Source: Alistipes_A hominis
GTDB taxonomy: Bacteria; Bacteroidota; Bacteroidia; Bacteroidales; Rikenellaceae
NCBI RefSeq assembly: GCF_014288115.1
Contig: NZ_JACOOK010000001.1
Coordinates: 620,001 to 684,000, forward strand
Direction of reading: 5' to 3'
Length of the DNA stretch: 64,000 nt
Shown: in pieces, positions 42,359-50,597 of the stretch
How the letters are laid out: each line of letters opens with the position of its first letter
Numbering within the stretch: the first letter of the stretch is position 1
The notes under the pieces: model-generated
Databases searched by the model: none
Seen by the model: the letters and a program-made list of their open reading frames with translations, nothing else
What the model was told of the DNA's origin: nothing
Translations under genes and position numbers: made by a program

Positions 42359-43111
42359 ATGACGATGAATAAAAAACACATCATCTGCCTGGCGGTCGCA
42401 CTGCTGTGTATCGGCGGCGTATCCGCCCAGTCTTTCAAAAAATTCGAATACCGCGTCAAGGCAGGTTTCAACATCGGCGGCACGACCCCGCTTCCGCTAC
42501 CGGCCGAGATCCGGAAACTGAAAGCGTACTCGCCGACGCTGGCTTTCGCCATCGAAGGAAACGTCGTCCGAAACCTGACTGCGAAATGGGCGCTGATCAG
42601 CGGACTCCGTTTCGAAACGAAGGGGATGTCGGCCGGCGCCCAGGTGAAGAATTACCAACTGACGATGAACGTGGACAACGGCGACGAACAAGGGCTGATC
42701 TCCGGAGTATTCACCGGACAGGTCAAAACCCGGGTGCAGAACGAATACCTGACCGTGCCGGTGATGGCAATGCGCCAGGTCTCCCCGCGTTGGGAACTGA
42801 AACTGGGGTTCTTCTTCTCATACCTGTTGCGGGGCGGCTTCAGCGGAAACGCCTACGACGGATACATCCGCGACGGAGATCCGACCGGAACCAAGATCGG
42901 CGTCGAGTCGGCCACGTACAATTTCGATAACGACATCCGGCGGTTCAACTGGGGCGGCGAATTCGGAGCCGAATGGATGGCTTACCGCCACCTGTCGGTA
43001 TACGGAGAGCTGACCTGGGCGGCGAACTCGATCTTCAAAAAAGGATTCAAAAGCATCGGGTTCAACATGTACAACGTCTACCTGAACATCGGGTTCGGAT
43101 ACGTTTTCTAA
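42359..43111 (+). CDS. Outer-membrane beta-barrel protein (porin-like)
   Basis: A 250-residue protein with a signal peptide (MNKKHIICLAVALLCIGGVSAQ). Its body consists of amphipathic strands typical of the Bacteroidota outer-membrane barrel families (FKKFEYRVKAGFNIGGTTP, WALISGLRFETKGM, WELKLGFFFSYLLRGGFSG, HLSVYGELTWAANSIF) and it ends in VYLNIGFGYVF. Two ATG codons 6 nt apart could start it (42359 and 42365). It lies 15 nt after the PCMD gene and should be co-transcribed, which suggests the lipoprotein and the barrel work together at the outer membrane. The size is larger than the 180-residue barrel at 37.3 kb, and the two are not close copies. Confidence 0.87.
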   Translation: MTMNKKHIICLAVALLCIGGVSAQSFKKFEYRVKAGFNIGGTTPLPLPAEIRKLKAYSPTLAFAIEGNVVRNLTAKWALISGLRFETKGMSAGAQVKNYQLTMNVDNGDEQGLISGVFTGQVKTRVQNEYLTVPVMAMRQVSPRWELKLGFFFSYLLRGGFSGNAYDGYIRDGDPTGTKIGVESATYNFDNDIRRFNWGGEFGAEWMAYRHLSVYGELTWAANSIFKKGFKSIGFNMYNVYLNIGFGYVF

Positions 43112-43134
43112 AGGCATCCGGCCGGTTCGCATAC

Positions 43135-43173
43135 GCCGGGAAAAACGGACGATCCGTTTTTTCCGGCTTTTTT
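43135..43173 (+). terminator. Terminator of the PCMD-barrel operon
   Basis: A 15-bp stem (43135-43149 with 43153-43167, one G-U pair) with a CGA loop is followed by six T. It is a strong intrinsic terminator. Confidence 0.9.
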
Positions 43174-43250
43174 ATCGGAGAACCGCAGGCAACGAGCCGG
43201 TAATTCCGGTAAAATTCCGCACGGTTCAAAACTTTTTGCGGAAAATGGCG

Positions 43251-43258
43251 TACTTTTG
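43251..43258 (+). promoter_or_regulatory. murF-alr promoter, -7 element
   Basis: TACTTTTG is a perfect TAnnTTTG, 23 nt before the ATG at 43282. The frame's upstream GTG at 43258 lies within this element, so it cannot be the start. Confidence 0.6.
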
Positions 43259-43281
43259 TGTCGCTTCAATTCATTCGGAAC

Positions 43282-45663
43282 ATGAACGATCTACTGACAC
43301 ATATCGCCGCTTGCGTCGGGGGCGCATTCGAAGGGACGGACACGACCGTCGTCCGCGTGACGACCGACAGCCGGCGAGCCAACCTCCCGGAAGGTACCCT
43401 TTTCGTCGCGATCCGCGGAACGAACCGAGACGGACACGACTACATCGAACCGTTATACCGCAAGGGAGTGCGCGCCTTCATCGTCGACGGCGCCGTCGAC
43501 GTCCGACGCTACCCGGAAGCCGGATTCGTCCGCTGCGACGATTCGGTAGCGGCGTTGCAGCGGCTGGCCGCCTGCTTCCGCGACCGCATCCGCGGCAAAG
43601 TGGTAGCCATCACCGGCAGCAACGGCAAGACCGTCACCAAAGAGTGGATCGCCCAGCTCTGCCCGCCGGGCGTAAAACTGTTCCGCAGTCCGAAAAGCTA
43701 CAACTCGCAGATCGGCGTACCGCTGTCGCTGCTGATGACCGCGGGCGACGAGCAGATCGCCGTGATCGAAGCGGGTATCTCCCGCAAGGGCGAGATGCAG
43801 TCGCTCGAACGGATCGTCCGTCCCGACATCGGCATCATCACGAACATCGGCGACGCCCATCAGGAGAATTTCGACACGCCGGAAGAAAAGGCCGAAGAGA
43901 AACTGAACCTATTCGCCCACACGCCGACGATTATCTACAATGCCGGCGACCCGCTGTTGCGGCGCCTCGTTCCGGCCCGCTATCCCGACCGGCAGTTGAT
44001 CGCCGTCGACGCGAGCCGCTGCGACCTGAACGGACTGCCCTACCCTGACGCCGCCTCGCGCGAAAACGCGGCCGAAGCGCTGACCCTGTACGGAGTAATG
44101 GGGTACGACATGTCGCAAGTCCGGGGCGGACTCCGCTCGCTGCAAAACGTAGCGATGCGGCTGGAACTCAAAGACGGCATCAACGGCTGCAAAATCGTCA
44201 ACGACAGCTACAATTCGGACATCAACTCGCTGGGCATCGCGCTGGAATACCTGTCGTCGGTAGCCGGCCACCGCGAAAAAACGCTGATCCTGTCCGACAT
44301 CGACCAGAGCGGTCTGAAACCCGACCGGCTGTACGCCGGGGTGGCCGAACTGCTGAAGGCGAACGGAGTGACCGAACTGATCGGTATCGGCGAAGAGATT
44401 TTCAAACATGCGGGGGCATTCGACTGCCGCAAGGAGTTCTACCTGACCACCGAAAATTTCCTGCGGGGCGTCAACCGGTCGCGCTTCTCGAAAAAAAGCA
44501 TCCTGCTGAAAGGAGGACGCCGCTTCCAGTTCGAACGGATCGGCCGCATCCTCGAAGACAAGATACATACGACCGTGCTGGAAGTCAACCTCGACCACAT
44601 GATCCACAACCTGAACTACTTCCGCAGCCTGCTGCGCGAAGGAGAACAAGTGATGGCGATGGTCAAGGCATCCGGCTACGGCAACGGCACTTTCGAAGTC
44701 GCCAACATGCTCGAACAGCAGGGCGTCGGCTTCCTGGCCGTCGCGTTCGCCGACGAAGGCGTCGCACTGCGCGAGGCCGGCATCACGATGCCGATCGTCG
44801 TGCTGAACGCCGATTCGGACAGCTTCGACTTGATGCTCGACTACCGGCTCGAACCGGAGATTTACAGCCGATCGTCGTTGCAGTCGTTCGCCGAAACGGT
44901 ACGCCGGAACGGAGAAACCGACTATCCGATCCACATCAAGCTCGACACCGGCATGCACCGCCTCGGATTCGAACGGCAGGACATCGACCCGCTGATCGAC
45001 GCGCTGAAAACGATCCCGGAACTCTACATCCGCACGATCTTCACGCACTTAGCCGGTAGCGACGAAGCCCGGCACGACGACTTCACGCGCGGCCAGATCG
45101 CCCTGTTCCGCGAATTGAGCGACCGGCTGGTCGCCGCCTTCCCGCAGCGGCACATCCTGCGGCACGTCGACAACAGCGCCGGGATCGAGCGCTTCCCGGA
45201 AGCGCAGTTCGACATGGTACGGCTCGGCATCGGACTGTACGGCATCAGCGTCGCCCACCAGGAGCACCTGCTGCCGGTCAGCGCGCTCAAAAGCCGCATC
45301 GTCCAGATCAAAGAGGTTCCGGTCGGCGATACGGTCGGCTACGGCCGCCACGGAATCGTCGCAGAGCATCCCGTGCGTACGGCGACCGTCCCGATCGGCT
45401 ATGCCGACGGCCTGAACCGCCGGCTTAGCTGCGGAAAATGGAGCTTCATCGTCAACGGCCGGAAAGCCCCGATCATCGGAAATATCTGCATGGACACCTG
45501 CATGATCGACATCACCGGCATCGACGCGCACGAGGGCGACACGGTCACGGTCTTCGGCGAAGGAGCGCCGGTCGGCGAAATGGCCGACGTACTGGGAACC
45601 ATTCCCTACGAAATCATGACGGGTATTTCGACCCGCGTCAAACGGATCTACACCAAAGAGTAA
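43282..45663 (+). CDS. MurF-alanine racemase fusion protein
   Basis: A 793-residue fusion known from Bacteroidota. The N-terminal half (to about residue 425) is MurF, which adds D-Ala-D-Ala to the UDP-MurNAc-tripeptide, with ATP loop GSNGKT (112-117). The second half is alanine racemase, which makes the D-alanine, with the PLP lysine K462 in MVKASGYGNG, the catalytic Tyr region VGYGRHGI and the closing ISTRVKRIYTKE. The junction is around EDKIHTTVLEVNLDHMIHNL. One protein thus makes the amino acid and joins it in peptide form. The start at MNDLLTHI is fixed by a promoter just upstream. The stop overlaps the start of the RsmI-type gene (TAATG). Confidence 0.95.
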   Translation: MNDLLTHIAACVGGAFEGTDTTVVRVTTDSRRANLPEGTLFVAIRGTNRDGHDYIEPLYRKGVRAFIVDGAVDVRRYPEAGFVRCDDSVAALQRLAACFRDRIRGKVVAITGSNGKTVTKEWIAQLCPPGVKLFRSPKSYNSQIGVPLSLLMTAGDEQIAVIEAGISRKGEMQSLERIVRPDIGIITNIGDAHQENFDTPEEKAEEKLNLFAHTPTIIYNAGDPLLRRLVPARYPDRQLIAVDASRCDLNGLPYPDAASRENAAEALTLYGVMGYDMSQVRGGLRSLQNVAMRLELKDGINGCKIVNDSYNSDINSLGIALEYLSSVAGHREKTLILSDIDQSGLKPDRLYAGVAELLKANGVTELIGIGEEIFKHAGAFDCRKEFYLTTENFLRGVNRSRFSKKSILLKGGRRFQFERIGRILEDKIHTTVLEVNLDHMIHNLNYFRSLLREGEQVMAMVKASGYGNGTFEVANMLEQQGVGFLAVAFADEGVALREAGITMPIVVLNADSDSFDLMLDYRLEPEIYSRSSLQSFAETVRRNGETDYPIHIKLDTGMHRLGFERQDIDPLIDALKTIPELYIRTIFTHLAGSDEARHDDFTRGQIALFRELSDRLVAAFPQRHILRHVDNSAGIERFPEAQFDMVRLGIGLYGISVAHQEHLLPVSALKSRIVQIKEVPVGDTVGYGRHGIVAEHPVRTATVPIGYADGLNRRLSCGKWSFIVNGRKAPIIGNICMDTCMIDITGIDAHEGDTVTVFGEGAPVGEMADVLGTIPYEIMTGISTRVKRIYTKE

Positions 45664-46370
45664 TGGGAAAGGGGAAAATCTACATGCTGCCGACCCCGAT
45701 CGGCGATACGCCGGTATGGGATGTGCTGCCGCAATACAATCGAACCGTAATCGACCGCCTGGAATACTTCATCGTCGAAAACACCCGTTCGGCCCGCCGC
45801 TTTCTGAGCCGCGCCGGCATACAACGGCCGATCGACTCGCTGCGTTTCGCCGAACTGAACGAACACTCGACGCCGGAAGCGGTGGCCGAACTGCTGACCC
45901 CTGTGCTCGCCGGAACGGATGCCGGCGTGATCTCGGAAGCGGGCCTGCCCGGCGTAGCCGACCCGGGCGCGGACCTGGCGGCGCTTGCGCACCTGCGCGG
46001 CGTGGAAGTGGTTCCGCTGGTCGGCCCGTCGTCGATCCTGCTGGCGCTGATGGCCTCCGGGCTGAACGGGCAGTCGTTCGCTTTCAACGGCTACCTGCCG
46101 GTCAAACAACCCGAACGCGGCCGCGCGATCCGGCATTTCGAAAAACGGGCGCAAACCGAGCGCCAGTCGCAGATCTTTATCGAAACGCCTTACCGCAACC
46201 TGAAACTTTTCGAAGATTTTCTGAAGGAATGCAACGGGAATACGCTGCTGACGGTCGCGGCGGATATCCTGCAGCCCGATCAACTCATCCGCACCGCGCA
46301 AATCCGCGACTGGAAGGCGAAAACGCCCGATATTCACAAACGCCCCGCGATTTTCATCCTCGGCGTCTGA
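45663..46370 (+). CDS. rsmI: RsmI-type SAM-dependent methyltransferase
   Basis: A 235-residue methyltransferase of the tetrapyrrole-methylase/RsmI superfamily. RsmI 2'-O-methylates C1402 of 16S rRNA. Family segments are MLPTPIGDTPVWDVLPQ, VENTRSARRFLSRAG, DAGVISEAGLPGVADPGADL and VVPLVGPSSILLALMASGLN. It is shorter than E. coli RsmI (about 286 residues) and lacks most of the C-terminal extension, so it may be the Bacteroidota paralogue with a different target. The ATG at 45663 shares its A with the preceding TAA stop, so translation is probably coupled to murF-alr. It converges with the tetR gene with a 44-nt gap and no obvious terminator. Confidence 0.85.
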   Translation: MGKGKIYMLPTPIGDTPVWDVLPQYNRTVIDRLEYFIVENTRSARRFLSRAGIQRPIDSLRFAELNEHSTPEAVAELLTPVLAGTDAGVISEAGLPGVADPGADLAALAHLRGVEVVPLVGPSSILLALMASGLNGQSFAFNGYLPVKQPERGRAIRHFEKRAQTERQSQIFIETPYRNLKLFEDFLKECNGNTLLTVAADILQPDQLIRTAQIRDWKAKTPDIHKRPAIFILGV

Positions 46371-46414
46371 GCGGGCCGCCCCCCGGATTATATACAATCG
46401 AGGTCGACTCCGTC

Positions 46415-47059
46415 TTACGCCCGAACTTTGTTCTGCCCGAAAAGGCCGCCGGGAAAATGCTTCCGGAACGTATCGTCGATGATGTGAATCCCCTCTTTGG
46501 TCGAGATGCCTCTGAAAAAACACATCGTGATGTACTTAAAGGCATCGGACACCGACACGTGCACCTCGTCGTACACCGAAGGCGAAGCGAAAATGGTATT
46601 GATCGAGGCCATCAGCGCGACGGCCGTAAAGTCGAGGTTGAGCTCCGGGAAAAACAACCCTTCGTCGATCCCCTTCTTCAGGGATCCTTTCAGTCGCTCC
46701 TGCCCGCGCTGGCGAATCTCGGAATAGACCCGCTCGAAGACGGCGGGATAGAACCGTTTCAGATCGCTCATGAAATTGATGTTGGTCATCATCATGTTTT
46801 CCCAATCTTCCAGCAGCAGGATAAACTCCTCGATGACGTTGCGGGCCGATGCGACGCGCCGGTCGTGTTTTTCGTCCTGCGACGCATAAAAATGCCGCAC
46901 GCATTCGACGATCAGCGACTCCCGGTCGCCGAACAATTCGTAAATCGTCCGCTTAGAGACGCCCAGGCGGGACGCGATATCGTCCATCCGGACCGACTTC
47001 ACGCCGTTACGGACAAACAGATTCGTCGACTCCGCTACGATTCTATCTTTTAGCAACAT
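46415..47059 (-). CDS. TetR/AcrR family transcriptional regulator
   Basis: A 214-residue regulator. The N-terminal helix-turn-helix is clear (VKSVRMDDIASRLGVSKRTI followed by YELFGDRE). The remaining ~150 residues are helical and would form the ligand pocket and dimer interface. The effector is unknown. It stands alone between the convergent RsmI-type gene and the leftward serB gene, so its target is either itself or a distant gene. The upstream region has a perfect -7 element and repeated AAGTTT-type sequences that may be its own operator. Confidence 0.9.
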   Translation of the reverse strand: MLLKDRIVAESTNLFVRNGVKSVRMDDIASRLGVSKRTIYELFGDRESLIVECVRHFYASQDEKHDRRVASARNVIEEFILLLEDWENMMMTNINFMSDLKRFYPAVFERVYSEIRQRGQERLKGSLKKGIDEGLFFPELNLDFTAVALMASINTIFASPSVYDEVHVSVSDAFKYITMCFFRGISTKEGIHIIDDTFRKHFPGGLFGQNKVRA

Positions 47060-47083
47060 GGCAATACCTTAACAATCCGGTTC

Positions 47084-47113
47084 CAAAGATACGAAATAAA
47101 ACTAATAAACAAA
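47084..47113 (-). promoter_or_regulatory. tetR promoter and possible operator
   Basis: On the minus strand TATCTTTG (47091-47084) is a perfect -7 element, and TTTG (47113-47110) lies 18 nt upstream as the -33 box. The adjacent sequence repeats AAGTTT at 47116, 47124 and 47133, and AAAACT at 47098 mirrors it, so a dimeric regulator could bind here. Confidence 0.6.
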
Positions 47114-47246
47114 AAAAGTTTTCAAGTTTACAAAGTTTTGCGCCGGATAAGGCTCCGCCCGGCCACGCACAGCGCATCTTCCCGTCGCCGATCCGGCCAC
47201 GCGACCCGTCGAAAACAACGGAACGTTTCCCCCTGTCGGGAACCCG

Positions 47247-48488
47247 TCACACAAACCGTTTGTCGTCCAGATAAGAATCTTTGTAACCGAGGAAATAGAG
47301 AATGCCGTCCAGCCCGATCGTCGACAGCGACTGTCCGGCCGTGGCTTTTACTTTCGGTTTCGCGTGGAATGCGATACCGAGCCCGGCCACGCTGAGCATC
47401 GGCAGGTCGTTGGCTCCGTCGCCGACGGCGATCGTCTGCTCAATGTCCACGTTTTCGACTTGCGAGATCAGTTTCAGCAATTCGGCTTTGCGCTTGCCAT
47501 CGACGATGTCGCCGAGGTAACGGCCGGTCAACTTGCCGTCAATGATCTCCAGTTCGTTGGCGTACACGTAATCGAACCCGAATTTCTGCCGCAAATAATT
47601 GCCGAAATAGGTGAACCCGCCGGACAGAATCGCCGTTTTGAACCCGATGCGCTTGAGGATATGCATCAACCGGTCGAGCCCCTCGGTATAGGGCAGGTGG
47701 TCCGCAATGTCGGCGAGCACCGACTCGTCCAGCCCTTTGAGCATGGCCACCCGGCGCCGGAAACTCTCCGTGAAATCGATCTCGCCGCGCATCGCGCTTT
47801 CGGTGATCGCGCGTACGTGCTCTCCGACCCCGGCGCGCTCGGCCAATTCGTCGATCACTTCGGTTTCGATCAACGTCGAATCCATATCGAAACAGATCAG
47901 CCGGCGCGTCCGGCGGAACATATTATCGGCCTGAAACGAAATATCCATCCCCATTTCGGTCGAAAGCCGCATGAATTCGGACTGCATCCCCTCGCGGTCG
48001 CGCGGCGTACCGCGCACCGACAGTTCGATGCACGATTTTGGAGCGCGCGCATCGACATCCAACGGGATACGCCCCGTGAGCCGCAGGATCGAGTCGATGT
48101 TCAATCCCTGCCCGGCCACCACGTTCGTGACCGCCGCGATCTGCTGCGCGCTCAACTTACGGCCGAGCACCGTGATGATGTAACGGTTTTTCCCCTGCAT
48201 TCCCACCCAGTTTTCGTACTGTTCGGCGGTAATCGGCTTGAAACGCACCTGAATGCCCAATTCGTAGGCCTTGAACAGCAAGTCCTTCATGATGTCGCCG
48301 GCCCGCTGGGAATCGGTCTTGAACAGGATGCCCATCGACAGGGTCTGGTGGATATTGGCCTGCCCGATATCCAGGATCGTCGCATCGTAGCGCGCCAAAA
48401 TATCGGTCAGCGAAGAAGTCAGCCCCGGCTTGTCCTCCCCGGAAATATTAATCTGTATGATTTCTACCTTTTCGTTCCTGTTTTCCAT
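47247..48488 (-). CDS. serB: Phosphoserine phosphatase with ACT domains
   Basis: A 413-residue SerB, which makes serine by removing phosphate from O-phosphoserine. The first ~190 residues hold two ACT-like regulatory modules (IQINISGEDKPGLTSSLTDI and YIITVLGRKLSAQQIAAV). The HAD phosphatase follows, with the nucleophile motif LICFDMDSTLIETEV and KTAILSGGFTYFGNYL. The magnesium-binding motif is AVGDGANDLPMLSVAGLGIA. It lies 46 nt downstream of the AraC gene on the same strand without an obvious promoter between. O-phosphoserine is also a substrate of cysteate synthase, whose likely gene is elsewhere in the window. Confidence 0.95.
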   Translation of the reverse strand: MENRNEKVEIIQINISGEDKPGLTSSLTDILARYDATILDIGQANIHQTLSMGILFKTDSQRAGDIMKDLLFKAYELGIQVRFKPITAEQYENWVGMQGKNRYIITVLGRKLSAQQIAAVTNVVAGQGLNIDSILRLTGRIPLDVDARAPKSCIELSVRGTPRDREGMQSEFMRLSTEMGMDISFQADNMFRRTRRLICFDMDSTLIETEVIDELAERAGVGEHVRAITESAMRGEIDFTESFRRRVAMLKGLDESVLADIADHLPYTEGLDRLMHILKRIGFKTAILSGGFTYFGNYLRQKFGFDYVYANELEIIDGKLTGRYLGDIVDGKRKAELLKLISQVENVDIEQTIAVGDGANDLPMLSVAGLGIAFHAKPKVKATAGQSLSTIGLDGILYFLGYKDSYLDDKRFV

Positions 48489-48534
48489 AGATTCGTAAAA
48501 TTGCTTACTCTCCTTTAATCCTTTAGTACTCGAA

Positions 48535-49461
48535 TTATTCCGGCATGCGCTCCTCCTCGTCCTTCGCCGGGCTCCCGATGTTGCGGTACTCGACGGGCGT
48601 CATCGAAGTCCGCCGTTTGAAGAACATCGAAAAATATTCCGGATTCTCGTACTTCAGACTGTACGAGATTTCCTTCACCGGACGCGTGGTCGTGGTGAGC
48701 AGCAGCTTCGCCTCGTTCAGTTTCAACTCCTGCATATATTGGGCCGGCGAGGTTCCGGTAAACTCCTTGAACGCTTTGCGGAAACCCGAATAGCCGATAT
48801 GCAACCTGTCGGCCACTTCCTTGGCCGACAGGTTTTCGTAAACGCCCTCGCGCATGATCACCTTCGCCTTGTTCATTTTGTTGATCATGTTCTCGTCGAC
48901 GAAATCGCGGGTGCGGTGACGGTAATACATCAACCCGAGCAGGTGCATCACGATCCCGCCCAACGCTTGCTGAAACCCGGAACGTTCCTCGTTCGCGATA
49001 TCGAAAGCCTTGATATACAGGTCGACAATACGCTCGTTAAGTCCGATATTGAACACCGGGGCCTGGTTCACGAAGAAGCCTTCGCCGACGATCCGGTCGA
49101 TCACCTCCCCTTTGAACCCGATCCAGTACTCTTTCCAACCGGTATTGGCGAAAGGCCGGTATGTATGCCATACGCCGGGGAAAAGAAAAAACACCTTTCC
49201 TTCGGTAATCAGCTGCGACTCGCGCGAATCGCCGTACGTAAAAATACCTTGGCCGTCGGTGATATACAACAATTGGTATTCGCTCAGCACCCGGCCTTCG
49301 TCCACATTGAAAAAATAGCCCTGCGGATGGCTCGACGGAGGGTAATTCTCTTTCGCGGAGATCGTCTGGCTACCCACGCTGGTCACGACGAGCCCCCAGA
49401 GCTCGTCCTCTTCGGTCGAGATCAGGTACCTGGATTCGTTGTTGATGTCGGTAAGACTCAT
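48535..49461 (-). CDS. AraC family transcriptional regulator
   Basis: A 308-residue regulator. The N-terminal ~170 residues form a cupin-like sensing domain (YQLLYITDGQGIFTYGDSRE, VFFLFPGVWHTYRPF). The C-terminal ~100 residues form the two AraC helix-turn-helices (LSAKEVADRLHIGYSGFRKA and VKEISYSLKYENPEYFSMFF with TPVEYRN). AraC proteins of this layout usually respond to a sugar or other small ligand. The gene lies upstream of serB on the same strand, 46 nt apart, and both may share the promoter at 49511. It is not next to a carbohydrate locus, so the target is unknown. Confidence 0.92.
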   Translation of the reverse strand: MSLTDINNESRYLISTEEDELWGLVVTSVGSQTISAKENYPPSSHPQGYFFNVDEGRVLSEYQLLYITDGQGIFTYGDSRESQLITEGKVFFLFPGVWHTYRPFANTGWKEYWIGFKGEVIDRIVGEGFFVNQAPVFNIGLNERIVDLYIKAFDIANEERSGFQQALGGIVMHLLGLMYYRHRTRDFVDENMINKMNKAKVIMREGVYENLSAKEVADRLHIGYSGFRKAFKEFTGTSPAQYMQELKLNEAKLLLTTTTRPVKEISYSLKYENPEYFSMFFKRRTSMTPVEYRNIGSPAKDEEERMPE

Positions 49462-49510
49462 GGCGCGGCGGTTCGGTCGGCGGTCTGTACGGCAGACCGC
49501 TATGCGTATG

Positions 49511-49518
49511 CAAAAATA
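49511..49518 (-). promoter_or_regulatory. AraC gene promoter, -7 element
   Basis: The minus strand reads TATTTTTG (perfect TAnnTTTG), 50 nt before the ATG of the AraC gene. No good -33 box; GTTG lies 22 nt upstream. Confidence 0.5.
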
Positions 49519-49694
49519 AGATTTTTTCCGGTACGATGAACAACCGATCCCTTATCCATATTGCAAAGCGCCGGACTTTTCGATGACAGTATATTAATTA
49601 TCAACATATTAACATGCATTAAATCGGACGGACGCATCAAACGGCAAAAAACGGCGGCGGCAAATGCCGTTTTCCGTCAAATAATGTTCGGGAC

Positions 49695-49727
49695 TTTGTT
49701 GCCGTTTTCCAAAAAATCGTACCTTTG
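49695..49727 (+). promoter_or_regulatory. Promoter of the acidic conserved protein gene
   Basis: TTTG (49695-49698) and TACCTTTG (49720-49727) are separated by 21 nt, a good Bacteroidota promoter. The leader would be about 36 nt. Confidence 0.7.
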
Positions 49728-49770
49728 CAGCGGTTTACAGTGCAGACCCTTTCGTTTAATCTTTATCTAA

Positions 49771-50478
49771 ATGGCTAATACACCCCAGTTTGTCCCGACG
49801 GCCGAAAACACTTACGTCATCTCATATCCGATTCACGGAACGGACGCCGCTTACGATTTCGCGGCCATTCTGGCCAGGTCCAGAACCTGTGAACGGCAGG
49901 GCGACGTGGAACAGGCCTGCAACCTGCGGTACGAAGGCGTCAAGAAGCTGATGGATCTGATCCCCGACGAAGACGAAGTGCAGCTGGACTGGGAAGAAGA
50001 GGAGAACCAATCCGTGCTGGAACTGCTGAAACGGTCGGCGATCGACCATTTCCTGGTCGGCGACTTCGAAATGGCGGCGGGAATGATGGAGATGCTGCTC
50101 GACATGGACCCGGAAGACCACCTCGAAACTACCAAGCCGCTGGCATTTTGCTACCTGGCGCTCGAAGACTACGAACTTTTCGACGAAATCGTCAACGACA
50201 TCAGCGACAAATATCCGGAAAAAGAGATCCTGAAGCTCTGGAGCGAATTCCGGCAGACGGGCAGCCTCCCCGCCGGCGAATTGATTCACTTCAAAAAAAG
50301 TTTTCCGGTATTTTACGCCGAGTTCACGTCGAACGTCCACGAAGTGACTCCGGAATACTTGGCCGACATCGAGAGCGAAAAGCCGCTGCGCCAGACTCTC
50401 GCCCGCGAACTGTGGCTACAGACCGAACACCTCTGGACGCAGTTTCCCGGCTTTATCGAAGCGCTGCGCAACCACTGA
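49771..50478 (+). CDS. Acidic helical protein of unknown function
   Basis: A 235-residue cytoplasmic protein with no signal peptide. It is strongly acidic (LIPDEDEVQLDWEEEENQ) and helical. Residues 85-165 read like degenerate TPR-type helix pairs (SAIDHFLVGDFEMAAGMMEM, KPLAFCYLALEDYELFDEIV). I do not recognise the family. It has a strong promoter of its own. The gap to the next gene, a radical SAM protein, is about 120 nt, so a shared transcript is possible but unproven. A role as a small adaptor or chaperone-like protein would fit the fold but is only a guess. Confidence 0.75.
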   Translation: MANTPQFVPTAENTYVISYPIHGTDAAYDFAAILARSRTCERQGDVEQACNLRYEGVKKLMDLIPDEDEVQLDWEEEENQSVLELLKRSAIDHFLVGDFEMAAGMMEMLLDMDPEDHLETTKPLAFCYLALEDYELFDEIVNDISDKYPEKEILKLWSEFRQTGSLPAGELIHFKKSFPVFYAEFTSNVHEVTPEYLADIESEKPLRQTLARELWLQTEHLWTQFPGFIEALRNH

Positions 50479-50597
50479 ACGGCCGAAGGGTAAACCGGTC
50501 GCGGACCGCCGTTCGACAATGGGGAATTCGCGTCCGCCGCGCTTCGCGGAGTGCTACCGACCGTTTTCGGCCGCCCCGCAGCAAACTCTTAGAATCC

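Larger units (their letters stand above)
49462..49770. other. Divergent promoter region of AraC gene and acidic protein gene
   Basis: 309 bp. It contains a minus-strand -7 element (TATTTTTG, 49518-49511) for the AraC gene and a full plus-strand promoter (TTTG 49695-49698, 21 nt, TACCTTTG 49720-49727) for the gene at 49771. The middle part (about 49560-49660) is AT-rich with no obvious gene or repeat. Confidence 0.6.
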
